Shown one piece after another: positions 8,131 to 16,843 of a DNA stretch of 64,000 nucleotides (its first letter is position 1; every line of letters starts with the position of its first letter). Source of the stretch: Arcobacter sp. F155. GTDB lineage: Bacteria > Campylobacterota > Campylobacteria > Campylobacterales > Arcobacteraceae. Position numbers and translations under genes: made by a program. The stretch lies in NCBI RefSeq assembly GCF_004116455.1, contig NZ_PDJU01000003.1, positions 62,001-126,000 of the forward strand. Direction: 5' to 3'. The notes beneath the pieces are model-generated. The model did not search any database. It was not told the origin of the DNA and worked only from the letters and a program-made list of their open reading frames with translations.

Positions 8131-9711
8131 TTGGATATTAAAACAATTGATAAGTTCGACAAAGCTAGGGAAAAAACACTTCCAGGGTTTGCTAAGATAT
8201 CTTTAGCACTATTATTTATGGCTATGGTTTTCTTGTGGTCATATACATCTCATGGAAATGTTCCTAATAATACGTTCTTAATTATTGGTGCAGTTTTTGG
8301 TGCATATATGGCTATGAACATTGGAGCAAATGATGTTGCAAACAATGTTGGTCCTGCTGTTGGTTCTAAAGCACTGACTTTGACTGCTGCAATTATAATT
8401 GCAGTAATATTTGAAGCAATGGGTGCATTTATTGCTGGTGGAGATGTTGTTAAAACAATCAAAAAAGGTATTATTGACCCTGCACTTATCTCTGACCCAC
8501 AGATTTTTATTTGGGCTATGACTGCTGCTTTATTATCTGCTGCATTATGGCTTAACTTTGCTACATCAATTGGAGCACCTGTTTCAACAACTCACTCTAT
8601 TGTTGGTGGAGTTATGGGAGCTGGTATTGCCGCAGCTGGATTTGCAATTGTTTCATGGGATACTATGGGTAAAATTGCAGCTTCTTGGGTAATATCTCCA
8701 GTTTTAGGTGGACTAATTGCAGCTGGTTTCCTTTATATAATAAAAACAAGAATAGTCTTTAAAAAGGATATGATAGCAGCAGCAAAAATTGTTGTTCCTT
8801 ATTTAGTAGCATTTATGACTTGGGCATTCTCTACATACCTAATTTTAAAAGGTATTAAAAAACTAATTAAATTAGATTTCTTTACAGCTGCTGGAATTGC
8901 GCTTATAATTGCAGTTGCAGTTTACTATTTTGTAAGACCACTAATTACTAAAGCAGCTGAAAAACTTAGCAATGACAGAGATTCAGTAAACTCTTTATTT
9001 ACTATTCCATTAATTTTTGCAGCAGCCCTACTTTCTTTTGCCCATGGAGCAAATGATGTTGCAAATGCTATTGGACCATTAGCAGCTATTAATGATGCTA
9101 TTATAAGTCATGGAATTAACTCTAAAGTTGGTATTCCATTCTGGGTTATGGCAGTTGGTGCTCTTGGTATTGCAGTAGGTCTTGCACTATTTGGACCAAA
9201 GCTTATTAAGACAGTTGGTTCAGAGATTACTGAGCTTGACCAAATGAGAGCATTCTCTATTGCTATGGCTGCTGCTGTTACTGTAATTATTGCTTCTCAA
9301 TTAGGACTTCCTGTCTCTTCAACTCATATTGCAGTTGGTGGGGTATTTGGTGTTGGTTTCCTAAGAGAGTACCTTGATTCATCAGAGAGCAAATTTATTG
9401 CAGACACTAGAAAAAGATTTAAAAAAGATAAAAAGATTTTAGATGGGTACCAAGAAGAGTTAGATACGTTAGAGAACCTAGATAAAAAGAGTAAAGCTGA
9501 CTATGTAAGAATTGCTGAACTTTATAAATTAATTGATGAAAAAGTTGACCAAGTAAAACAAGAAAAAAGAGATTTCAAACAAGCTAAGAGAGTAAAATAT
9601 GTAAAAAGAGATGCGGTTAAGAAAATTGTAGCTGCATGGGTTATTACTGTTCCTGCTGCTGCTTGTTTATCTGCTGCTATCTTCTTCATGATTAAAGGTA
9701 TCATGAACTAA
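8131..9711 (+). CDS. pitA: Inorganic phosphate transporter, Pit family
   Basis: Inner-membrane low-affinity phosphate (metal-phosphate):proton symporter of 526 residues. Both halves carry the PHO4 signature: GANDVANNVGPAVGSKALT near residue 66 and GANDVANAIGPLAA near residue 309. The paired hydrophobic cores are separated and followed by charged cytoplasmic loops; a Lys/Glu-rich loop lies at about 425-500. The start is TTG at 8131 with an AAAGGG ribosome site 6 bases upstream. No PhoU-like partner gene is adjacent. Confidence 0.92.
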   Translation: MDIKTIDKFDKAREKTLPGFAKISLALLFMAMVFLWSYTSHGNVPNNTFLIIGAVFGAYMAMNIGANDVANNVGPAVGSKALTLTAAIIIAVIFEAMGAFIAGGDVVKTIKKGIIDPALISDPQIFIWAMTAALLSAALWLNFATSIGAPVSTTHSIVGGVMGAGIAAAGFAIVSWDTMGKIAASWVISPVLGGLIAAGFLYIIKTRIVFKKDMIAAAKIVVPYLVAFMTWAFSTYLILKGIKKLIKLDFFTAAGIALIIAVAVYYFVRPLITKAAEKLSNDRDSVNSLFTIPLIFAAALLSFAHGANDVANAIGPLAAINDAIISHGINSKVGIPFWVMAVGALGIAVGLALFGPKLIKTVGSEITELDQMRAFSIAMAAAVTVIIASQLGLPVSSTHIAVGGVFGVGFLREYLDSSESKFIADTRKRFKKDKKILDGYQEELDTLENLDKKSKADYVRIAELYKLIDEKVDQVKQEKRDFKQAKRVKYVKRDAVKKIVAAWVITVPAAACLSAAIFFMIKGIMN

Positions 9712-9734
9712 AAGCTAACAAACTACTTTATTTT

Positions 9735-9769
9735 GATAAAATTCCTTTTTTAATTAAAAGGAATTTATC
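9735..9769 (+). promoter_or_regulatory. Hairpin that buries the ribosome site of the AEC permease gene
   Basis: AAATTCCTTTT (9739-9749) and AAAAGGAATTT (9756-9766) form an 11-bp perfect stem with a 6-base loop. It extends by 3 bp (GAT/ATC) past a one-base bulge. The descending arm contains the AAAAGGA ribosome site of the next gene. It may act as the pitA terminator, as a translational switch, or both. Confidence 0.5.
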
Positions 9770-10684
9770 ATAGACGCTCTTATTTCCGTTGCTACAATCT
9801 ATATTCTTATTGTTATTGGTTTTGTTTTTAAACGTAGTTTTAAAGATCAAGTAAACGAAAAGAGTTTTGTACTTCTAAACCTATATTTCTTACAACCTAT
9901 ACTTATTTTTTGGGGATTAACAAGAGCTCCTATAAATGATGAATTTATAATTTCACCTTTAATTTATGCAGTTGCTGTATTTATCACACTATTTTTTGCT
10001 TTCTTTTATTCAAAGAAAATCTTTAAAGACTATCAAGACCGTTCTATCTTTTTAGCTTCATCTCTTGTTGGAAATACAGGGAACTTAGGTATTCCACTGG
10101 GAATTGCTCTTTTTGGTGAAGCTTCAGTTCCATATACTTCTATTTTAAATATTGCAAATATGTTTTATATCTATATCTTTTCAGTTTACTTCTTTGCAGG
10201 TGAGAAGTTTAAATTCACTGATGCTTTAAAAGAGATATTTAAAATACCAGCTATTCATGCAGCTATTTTAGCTATTTTATTTAATTACTATGGTTTCTCT
10301 TTAAATGCAAACTTTGAAAAAGTATTTACAATGGGAGCGTACGCAGCAATAGTTATGCAACTTGTTGTATTTGGTATCTTTATGTCACAAGTAAAAGTAA
10401 AAAGTGCTAACTGGAATTTATCTATAAATATCACTTTGTTTAAACATATTATCTTACCTATCATTGGTCTATTTGTGATTGTTTATTTTAAAATTGACCC
10501 TTTTGTTGGTGCAATTATCTTTTTAGAATTAATCGTCCCCCTTGCAGTTAATAATGTAAATCTATCAGCTTTATACAACTGTAAACCTATAGATACAACT
10601 TTTGCAGTAATTATTAGTACCTTAAGTTTTATTGGTTTTATGGCTGTTTATATTATCATTATTGATAAGTTTTTTGGAGTATAA
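9770..10684 (+). CDS. AEC (auxin efflux carrier) family permease with non-standard start codon
   Basis: Membrane transporter of about 304 residues, family AEC (PF03547 type), with hydrophobic helices and the family's GNTGNLGIPLG motif near residue 106. The substrate is unknown; AEC members export organic acids, amino acids or auxin-like compounds. The first ATG/GTG/TTG in frame is the ATG at 10160, which would remove 130 residues including that motif. The frame is open without a stop from 9758. After the AAAAGGA site the only candidate starts are ATC 9767 or ATA 9770; I chose ATA. asnB begins 2 bases after the stop, so the two form an operon. Confidence 0.8.
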   Translation: MDALISVATIYILIVIGFVFKRSFKDQVNEKSFVLLNLYFLQPILIFWGLTRAPINDEFIISPLIYAVAVFITLFFAFFYSKKIFKDYQDRSIFLASSLVGNTGNLGIPLGIALFGEASVPYTSILNIANMFYIYIFSVYFFAGEKFKFTDALKEIFKIPAIHAAILAILFNYYGFSLNANFEKVFTMGAYAAIVMQLVVFGIFMSQVKVKSANWNLSINITLFKHIILPIIGLFVIVYFKIDPFVGAIIFLELIVPLAVNNVNLSALYNCKPIDTTFAVIISTLSFIGFMAVYIIIIDKFFGV

Positions 10685-10686
10685 AG

Positions 10687-12465
10687 ATGTGTGGTATTTT
10701 AGGAGCTAACTTTTTATCAAACAATTTTAAAGAGGCTTTAGAAAATTTAAACAATAGAGGTCCTGATTATAACTCTTCACTAAAAATAAAAGACAAAGAA
10801 TTTGGTCACACAAGATTAGCAATTATTGATTTAGACAATGAAGCAAATCAACCAATGGTTTTTGATGATATTCTAATTGTTTTTAATGGAGAAATCTATA
10901 ACTATCAAGAACTAATACAAGAAGAGGCTTTAGAGTGTAAAACCTCATCGGATACAGAAGTTCTAATAAGACTTTATCAAAAGTACGAAGAAGACTTTTT
11001 AAACAAGATAAATGGTATGTTCTCTTTTTGCCTTTATGATATGAAAAAAGAGAAATACTTTTGTGCAAGGGATAGATATGGGAAGAAACCATTTTTCTAC
11101 TACCACAAAGACAATAAGTTTATCTTCTCTTCTTCTATAAACTCTATTATAAAGCTACTAGGAAGTACTCCAAAGCTAAATAAAGTAGCCCTTAGCCAAT
11201 ATGTTCAATATTTTGTACCAATCGCTCCTAATACTTTCTATCAAGATATAAACTCTCTTGAAGCAGCAACGTACTTTACTTTACAAAACAATGATTTAAA
11301 AAAGAAAAGATACTATAAAATCAATACCTACAAAGCTGTAAAAGATGAAAGTGAAGCCCTAGAAAAGATAGAAGAGACTTTAATCAAAAGTATTGAAGCA
11401 AGGCTTGTTTCAGATGTAGAAGTTGGAAGTTTACTTAGTGGTGGAGTTGATAGCTCACTTGTATCTGCTTTATACTCTAAGATTACAAACAAACAAATCA
11501 ATACTTTCTCAGTAGGATATAGTGAATATAAAAACTATTGTGAACTAGATTATGCAGATATTACAGCAAAACATATAAACTCAAACCACACAAGACTTGA
11601 AATAGGAAAAGATGATTTTATAAACTACTTTGAAGATACTTTAACTGCACTTGAACAACCCCATGCAGATAGTGCAGCAGTTCCACTTAATATACTTACT
11701 AATAAAATTCATCAAACAGGAATAAAAACTGTTTTAAGTGGAGAAGGAAGTGATGAGCTGTTTTTAGGATATGACAACTATGCAAAGTTTTTAGGTTATT
11801 ATGATTTTGCAAAGACATTAGACAATGGGCAAAATGAGTTTTTAAACTCTATTATTAGTGCCTTACAAAACAATACAAAAGAGAGTGAATACTTAAGAAG
11901 AGTAGTTAAAAAACAAAATATCTATAACTCTTTTGGTGAAATATATTCAGATATCCAAAAAAGAAAACTATTTAAAAAAGTACCTACTTTTAAAACAGAA
12001 AATCCTAAAAAAGACCCCGTTGATTGGATGAGTTATATTGATTTAAAAATATGGCTAGGAGAAGCTCTTCTAAGTAAGGTTGACCGTATCTCTATGCGAA
12101 ACTCGTTAGAGGTTAGAACTCCATTTTTAGACTATAGACTAGTAAATCTTGCTTTTAACATTGATTCAAAGCTAAAAGTTGGGGATACAAACAAGTATCT
12201 TCTAAAAAAGATTGCTTTAAAATATATTCCAGAACAAATAGTAAATCGTACAAAAAAAGGTTTTAACTCGCCATTTAATGAATGGATTCACCAAGAGTAT
12301 AAAGACTCTATTTTACAAACTATTCTAGATGTAAATAAAGAAACAAACCTTTTTAACGAAGAGTATTTGAAACATATCTATACTCTTTCTTCACAAAGAA
12401 AGTTCAAACAACATCTATGGACTATCTATATCTTTTCTAAATGGTTTAAAAAAATATATCTATAG
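10687..12465 (+). CDS. asnB: Glutamine-hydrolysing asparagine synthetase
   Basis: Makes asparagine from aspartate, ATP and glutamine. The 592-residue protein begins MCGILG, with Cys2 as the glutaminase nucleophile after Met removal. It has the class II amidotransferase domain (1-190; NRGPD, NGEIYNY) and the synthetase PP-loop SLLSGGVDSSL near residue 246. It follows the AEC permease by 2 bases, suggesting joint transcription. A role in surface polysaccharide amidation is possible for some paralogues but is not indicated by neighbours. Confidence 0.93.
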   Translation: MCGILGANFLSNNFKEALENLNNRGPDYNSSLKIKDKEFGHTRLAIIDLDNEANQPMVFDDILIVFNGEIYNYQELIQEEALECKTSSDTEVLIRLYQKYEEDFLNKINGMFSFCLYDMKKEKYFCARDRYGKKPFFYYHKDNKFIFSSSINSIIKLLGSTPKLNKVALSQYVQYFVPIAPNTFYQDINSLEAATYFTLQNNDLKKKRYYKINTYKAVKDESEALEKIEETLIKSIEARLVSDVEVGSLLSGGVDSSLVSALYSKITNKQINTFSVGYSEYKNYCELDYADITAKHINSNHTRLEIGKDDFINYFEDTLTALEQPHADSAAVPLNILTNKIHQTGIKTVLSGEGSDELFLGYDNYAKFLGYYDFAKTLDNGQNEFLNSIISALQNNTKESEYLRRVVKKQNIYNSFGEIYSDIQKRKLFKKVPTFKTENPKKDPVDWMSYIDLKIWLGEALLSKVDRISMRNSLEVRTPFLDYRLVNLAFNIDSKLKVGDTNKYLLKKIALKYIPEQIVNRTKKGFNSPFNEWIHQEYKDSILQTILDVNKETNLFNEEYLKHIYTLSSQRKFKQHLWTIYIFSKWFKKIYL

Positions 12466-12489
12466 TAAATAAGTAAAGTTTTAATAAGT

Positions 12490-12512
12490 TGTAAGAATAT
12501 ATAATACAACGA
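12490..12512 (+). promoter_or_regulatory. Promoter with dyad before the 100-aa gene
   Basis: A TATAAT -10 at 12502-12507 lies inside an inverted repeat GTTGTA (12490-12495) / TACAAC (12507-12512). This is the nearest clear promoter upstream of both the 100-residue gene and tRNA-Val. Confidence 0.45.
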
Positions 12513-12563
12513 ATAATATTTATCACCTAATAATATTATTTAGAAAACTTGAAGGATTTTAGT

Positions 12564-12866
12564 ATGAGTTTACTAATCCCTGTAGATTCAAATAGAAGGC
12601 ATGAAGCCCTATTAACTACACTAGATGCACTTGAATACTGGGCCTTTGTTGAATTAAACGAAGGACAAATAGAAAACTGTAAGTTTTATAAAGATAAAGA
12701 TGAAATAAATGCTTTCATTGAGACAGTTGTTGTTCAAAATGACCAAGAGTATGTTTGGCAATTTCAACAAGAAAATGCTTCTGTTTTAGTAGCTCCTACT
12801 CAAAGAAGTATTGATGAAATAGTTGAAGCTTATTTATTTAGTGAACTTCACGAACTTAAAAGATAA
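12564..12866 (+). CDS. Small soluble protein of unknown function (100 aa)
   Basis: A 100-residue acidic protein starting MSLLIPVDSN. The ATG at 12564 is chosen over a TTG at 12549 because AAGGA lies at 12552-12556, correctly spaced for 12564 and inside the longer version. There is no membrane segment or cysteine pattern. The opening strand (LLIPVD) and overall size vaguely recall NifX/NafY-like cofactor-binding folds, but the family glycine/histidine landmarks are absent, so I do not assign it. It is followed by a strong terminator and tRNA-Val. Confidence 0.65.
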   Translation: MSLLIPVDSNRRHEALLTTLDALEYWAFVELNEGQIENCKFYKDKDEINAFIETVVVQNDQEYVWQFQQENASVLVAPTQRSIDEIVEAYLFSELHELKR

Positions 12867-12887
12867 CATATTTTATTAAGTACCTCA

Positions 12888-12929
12888 GACTTATCACAAC
12901 TTTTCTTCTGTTGTGATAGTCCTTTTTTT
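12888..12929 (+). terminator. Rho-independent terminator directly abutting tRNA-Val
   Basis: The stem GACTTATCACAAC / GTTGTGATAGTC (12 bp with one bulged T, 9-base loop) is followed by a run of seven T at 12923-12929. The tRNA starts at the very next base. Confidence 0.75.
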
Positions 12930-13005
12930 GACCGTGTAGCTCAGTTGGTAGAGCACTACGTTGACATCGTAGTTGTCGTTGGTTCAAGTCCAATCATGGT
13001 CACCA
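12930..13005 (+). tRNA. tRNA-Val (anticodon GAC)
   Basis: A 76-base cloverleaf. The acceptor arm GACCGTG/CATGGTC has one G-T pair, the D arm has AGCTCAGTTGGTAGAGC, the anticodon arm CTACG-TTGACAT-CGTAG carries anticodon GAC, and the T arm has GGTTCAAGTCC. The discriminator A and CCA (13003-13005) are encoded. GAC reads valine codons GUC and GUU. No promoter fits in the zero-length gap between the upstream terminator and the first base. Confidence 0.95.
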
Positions 13006-13041
13006 CCTTACTGGCAACAAAATAAATAATAATTTTATATA

Positions 13042-13073
13042 TTGACCTAACTATAAACAAAATACACTATAAT
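13042..13073 (+). promoter_or_regulatory. Promoter of the nucleotide cyclase operon
   Basis: TTGACC at 13042-13047 and TATAAT at 13068-13073 with a 20-bp spacer lie upstream of the GTG start at 13099. The spacer is longer than ideal, so recognition may rest mainly on the -10. Confidence 0.5.
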
Positions 13074-13098
13074 TCCGATTATCTATACAAGGTAGCTA

Positions 13099-14574
13099 GT
13101 GGGGATTTTAAGTATTAAAAATAAAATAACTGAATTAAAAAATAGATTATACATATTATTAAAAAATGGTGGAATAAAACTTAAGCTTATTGGGTTTACT
13201 ATTGCTATTATTATTACTACTGTAGTTATTCTAAGTTCTATTATTATTAAGCTTATGACAGACTCTATTGAGAAAAAGTCTTTTGATGTAGTAAATAGTT
13301 CGATTACTCATATTGCTAACTTTTCTAGACAAGCCTTATTAGAAAGAACATATGAGAACAAACTTAATCTAAGTGAGCTTGTTAAAAAGATTGAACAATC
13401 TAAAATAGATGGTTTTTTAGATATATCTATATATCAACGACAAAAGATTGAAAACACTAATAAATTTACATATCTAACTGGTTTTAAAAAAAATAAAGAA
13501 GCTATCTACTTAAGTGATGAAGAGTTACATAAACAGTTAACTAGTGCAAACTCTGAATCAATACTAAAAAAAGATATTTTAATAAACAACAATACAAAAG
13601 CCTATCAATTTACAAGACCTATTCTTTATACTTTTAAAGAGCAAACTATTCTTTTAGGAGCAGTAGTCCTAAAATATGATAAAGAGGCTATCTATGGAAT
13701 TATAAATAAAGTAATAAATATCTCTATCTTGACTGCTCTTATTTTTATCTTTATTGCAACAATGATTGTATATTTCTTTGGATTGAAATTTACTCGTCCT
13801 ATATTAGAAATAACAGCTGCTGCAAACAAAGTCTCAAAAGGAGACTTAAATCTTGAACTAAATATTAATACAGCAGATGAGATTGGTGTTTTATCTGAGC
13901 AGTTTAATACTATGATAAATGGATTAAGAGAACGTAATCATATGCAGAAGTTTGTTTCTGGTTCTACAATAAGCATGATTCAAGAGGATACAAAACAAGA
14001 GCTTCTATTAGGAGGTGAGTATCGTACGCAAACTTTCCTTTTCTCTGATATTAGAGGTTTTACTCAAATGAGTGAAGAAAAGACTCCAAGCGAAGTTGTA
14101 GAGATAGTTAACTTCTATCTAAATTTACAAGCTGAGATTATAAAGAAAAACAATGGAGATATAGACAAATTCATTGGAGATGAAGTTATGGCTTCTTTTA
14201 CAGGAGATAATAGTCTAGAAGATGCTATAAATGCTGCAATTGAGATTCAAAATAGTATCTCTAAACAAAATATATATAGAAAAGAACAAAAGCATACAAT
14301 ATGCAATGTAGGAATTGGAATAAACAAAGGTGAAGCTATCGTTGGAAATGTAGGAGCACACGAACGTATGGACTTTACATCAATGGGTTCAGCAGTTAAT
14401 CTTGCAGCTAGACTTTGTTCCCATGCAAAAGCAAATGAAATCTTAGTAGAAAATACTCTTATTGAAAAACTAGATAATAAATATAAAACTAATCCAATAG
14501 AGCCTTTAAAAGTAAAAGGGTTTTCTCAAGCTATTAAAGTAAGCTCAATTGTCTTCAAGGAAAATATGCCATGA
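13099..14574 (+). CDS. Membrane-bound class III adenylate/guanylate cyclase with HAMP domain
   Basis: A 491-residue sensor enzyme: transmembrane helix (about 29-50), periplasmic sensor domain (50-203), second helix (204-230), HAMP (about 230-285) and class III cyclase domain (300-480). The cyclase domain shows FSDIRGFTQMSEE and DKFIGDEVMASF, each with a metal-binding Asp, and DFTSMGSAVNLAARL near the C-terminus. It would make cAMP or cGMP in response to a periplasmic signal. The start is GTG 13099 with AAGGTAG upstream. It overlaps the next gene by 4 bases (ATGA). cAMP signalling is sparsely characterised in Campylobacterota. Confidence 0.88.
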   Translation: MGILSIKNKITELKNRLYILLKNGGIKLKLIGFTIAIIITTVVILSSIIIKLMTDSIEKKSFDVVNSSITHIANFSRQALLERTYENKLNLSELVKKIEQSKIDGFLDISIYQRQKIENTNKFTYLTGFKKNKEAIYLSDEELHKQLTSANSESILKKDILINNNTKAYQFTRPILYTFKEQTILLGAVVLKYDKEAIYGIINKVINISILTALIFIFIATMIVYFFGLKFTRPILEITAAANKVSKGDLNLELNINTADEIGVLSEQFNTMINGLRERNHMQKFVSGSTISMIQEDTKQELLLGGEYRTQTFLFSDIRGFTQMSEEKTPSEVVEIVNFYLNLQAEIIKKNNGDIDKFIGDEVMASFTGDNSLEDAINAAIEIQNSISKQNIYRKEQKHTICNVGIGINKGEAIVGNVGAHERMDFTSMGSAVNLAARLCSHAKANEILVENTLIEKLDNKYKTNPIEPLKVKGFSQAIKVSSIVFKENMP

Positions 14575-15620
14575 AAAGAATAATGCCATTTTTAATCACA
14601 CTTCTTATACCTTTTTTATTTACAGCTTGTTCACTTGTTTCAGTGAATTCTCTTTCTGCTGAAAAAAAGTTTGAAATATATCATAGTGTTGTTAATGAAA
14701 TAGAGAGTTATAAAAAAGAAGGTGATATTCACTTAAAAAACAAATATTACCACAAGGCTATTCTTGCATATGAAAAAGTTAATTTCTATGAAGCAAAAGA
14801 GGTTTACTCTAAAGAATATATAAACAATTTAAAAAATAGAGCCTCATATAATGCTAAGTACTTTTTGAAAAAAGCTCATGCAAATGCTAAAAAAAATAAA
14901 ATAAAATCCTTATACTATATAAATATAACAATGCGTAATAACCCTACTTTAAAAGAAGCTATTAAATTAAAAGAGACCCTTCTTGAAGATGCAAAGGTAA
15001 AAAGCTTTATAAATAAAAAAGAACAAAAAGTTCAAAATCTACTAAATAAAAACAAAATGACGGTTTATCACACTCGCTCTTTAAATAATAGTGTAAAGAA
15101 ACTAGTTAAATATGATGACTTCAATCCTATAGCAATGAAAGCAAAAAGTATAATAAAAAACTCTTATAAAGGACTAGTTAAAAATAGTATCTCTCTTTAT
15201 AATAAAAAGAACTATTCTCAAGCAAAAAAAGAGTTCAATTTATTAAGCTCTATTTACCAAGAAGATAAAACAATCAATAATTATCTGCACTATATTAAAC
15301 AAAAAGAGTTAATAGAAGAAGCGAAATCATATTTAGCAAATAAAAACTATAATAAAGCATCAAAAGTTGCAAAAGAAGTTTTAAAGATTAATCAAAACAA
15401 CCAAGAAGCAAAAGAGATAATAAGTGCTTCTAAAGTTGCGAAGTGCGATATGACAGGAACCCTTGAAGCAAAAGGAATTAATCTTTATATAAAACAAAAC
15501 TTTGATGAGGCCAAGATAACTTTTGAGAAGATAATTGCTTGCCATCCAGAAAATAGAAGAGCCCATGCTTATCTTAAAAAAATAAACCAACAACTAAATA
15601 CAATCAAAAAGTTACGATAA
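14571..15620 (+). CDS. Repeat-containing (TPR-like) lipoprotein
   Basis: A 349-residue exported lipoprotein. The signal peptide ends in the lipobox LFTACS with Cys20 as the lipidated residue. The remainder is Lys-rich and helical with repeated patterns (YYHKAILAYEKV, NYSQAKKEFNLL, NYNKASKVAKEVL, NFDEAKITFEKII) typical of TPR units, so a protein-protein scaffold is likely. It is translationally coupled to the cyclase and may modulate its periplasmic domain; that is inference from position. Confidence 0.75.
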   Translation: MKRIMPFLITLLIPFLFTACSLVSVNSLSAEKKFEIYHSVVNEIESYKKEGDIHLKNKYYHKAILAYEKVNFYEAKEVYSKEYINNLKNRASYNAKYFLKKAHANAKKNKIKSLYYINITMRNNPTLKEAIKLKETLLEDAKVKSFINKKEQKVQNLLNKNKMTVYHTRSLNNSVKKLVKYDDFNPIAMKAKSIIKNSYKGLVKNSISLYNKKNYSQAKKEFNLLSSIYQEDKTINNYLHYIKQKELIEEAKSYLANKNYNKASKVAKEVLKINQNNQEAKEIISASKVAKCDMTGTLEAKGINLYIKQNFDEAKITFEKIIACHPENRRAHAYLKKINQQLNTIKKLR

Positions 15621-15750
15621 GTAGTTTAATAATATGATTTATAATATTTATAGCTATGAAATAAGAGAGTATTGGTTAAAATAGCCCTACTAAAATTAGT
15701 AGTCAATATTAGTATAACTTATAAATGGCTACTAAGAAAAAAGGGAAAAG

Positions 15751-16842
15751 ATGAAAAAACTTACACTTCTTTTTGTCTCATTAGCTGTTCTTTTTACAGG
15801 TTGTAATGATACAAAGAAACAAGGAACAAAGAAAGAGGAGAAGCAAAAAGTAAGAAGCTATACTCTTACTATGGCTACAACATGGGGACCTACACTATCA
15901 CCATTAATTGATTCAGCACGTAATATGGCAAAATATGCTGAAACTATGTCAAATGGAAGATTAAAAATTAGAGTTGATGCTTCTAATAAACATAAGTCAC
16001 CACTTGGTATTTTAGATATGGTAAAAGGTGGTCAGTACGATATGGGTCACTCTGCTTCATATTACTGGAAAGGTAAAGATATTGCAGCACTTCCTTTTAC
16101 TTCTATGCCTTTTGGTATGACTGCACCTGAGCAGTATGCATGGTTTTATGAAGGTGGTGGTTTAGAGCTTATGCAAAAAGTTTACTCAAAACATGGACTA
16201 CTTTCATTTCCAGGGGGAAGTACTGGAGTTCAAATGGGTGGATGGTTTAAAGAAGAGATTAAATCTTTAGAAGACTTACAAGGTCTTAGGATGAGAATTC
16301 CTGGTTTTGCTGGTGAGATTATGGCTAAACTTGGTGTTCAAGTTACAAATATTGCTCCAGGAGAGCTTTATACTGCTTTAGATAGAAATACTATTGATGC
16401 TTTAGAATGGGTTGGTCCATCTATGGATATAGGAATGGGATTCCATAGAATTGCTTCATACTACTATACAGGTTGGCATGAACCAGCTTCAGAAATGCAG
16501 TTTTTAATCAATAAAAAGACTTTTGATAAGTTACCAAAAGATTTACAAGAAATTTTAGTACTTACAATTAGAACAGCGGCATATGATATGTATATCCAAA
16601 ACTATGATATGAATGCAAAAGCTTGGAAAAAGATGAAAGCAGAACATCCAAATATTCAAGTAAAAACATTCCCTAAAGAGATTATGGATGAGATGAAAAA
16701 AGCAAATGCTGAACTAAGAGCAGAACTAGGAGCAAAATCTCCTGAGTTAAAAGAGATTTTAGACCACCAAGATGCTTATATGAAAGATGTAAGAGAGTGG
16801 ACTGAGATGTCTGATTATTTATATATTAAAAATAATCTATAA
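15751..16842 (+). CDS. TRAP-type solute-binding lipoprotein (TakP/DctP family), stand-alone
   Basis: A 363-residue periplasmic binding protein of the DctP superfamily with lipobox LFTGC (Cys18). The conserved carboxylate-binding region LRMRIPG is near residue 180, followed by DALEWVGPSMDIGMGFHRIASYY-type sequence, which recalls the TakP alpha-keto acid binding group. No DctQ/DctM membrane subunits occur in the window, so it is either an orphan serving a distant transporter or a signal receptor. The 130-base gap upstream holds a CTACTAAAATTAGTAG dyad and an AAGGGAAAAG ribosome site. The gene converges with the Fe-S subunit gene at a 1-base gap. Confidence 0.87.
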   Translation: MKKLTLLFVSLAVLFTGCNDTKKQGTKKEEKQKVRSYTLTMATTWGPTLSPLIDSARNMAKYAETMSNGRLKIRVDASNKHKSPLGILDMVKGGQYDMGHSASYYWKGKDIAALPFTSMPFGMTAPEQYAWFYEGGGLELMQKVYSKHGLLSFPGGSTGVQMGGWFKEEIKSLEDLQGLRMRIPGFAGEIMAKLGVQVTNIAPGELYTALDRNTIDALEWVGPSMDIGMGFHRIASYYYTGWHEPASEMQFLINKKTFDKLPKDLQEILVLTIRTAAYDMYIQNYDMNAKAWKKMKAEHPNIQVKTFPKEIMDEMKKANAELRAELGAKSPELKEILDHQDAYMKDVREWTEMSDYLYIKNNL

Positions 16843-16843
16843 A

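Noticed and set aside
10160-10684. AEC permease as a truncated 174-residue pseudogene
   Set aside because: The upstream sequence reads in frame without a stop for 130 more codons and carries the family's conserved glycine motif, so the gene is intact with an unusual start codon.
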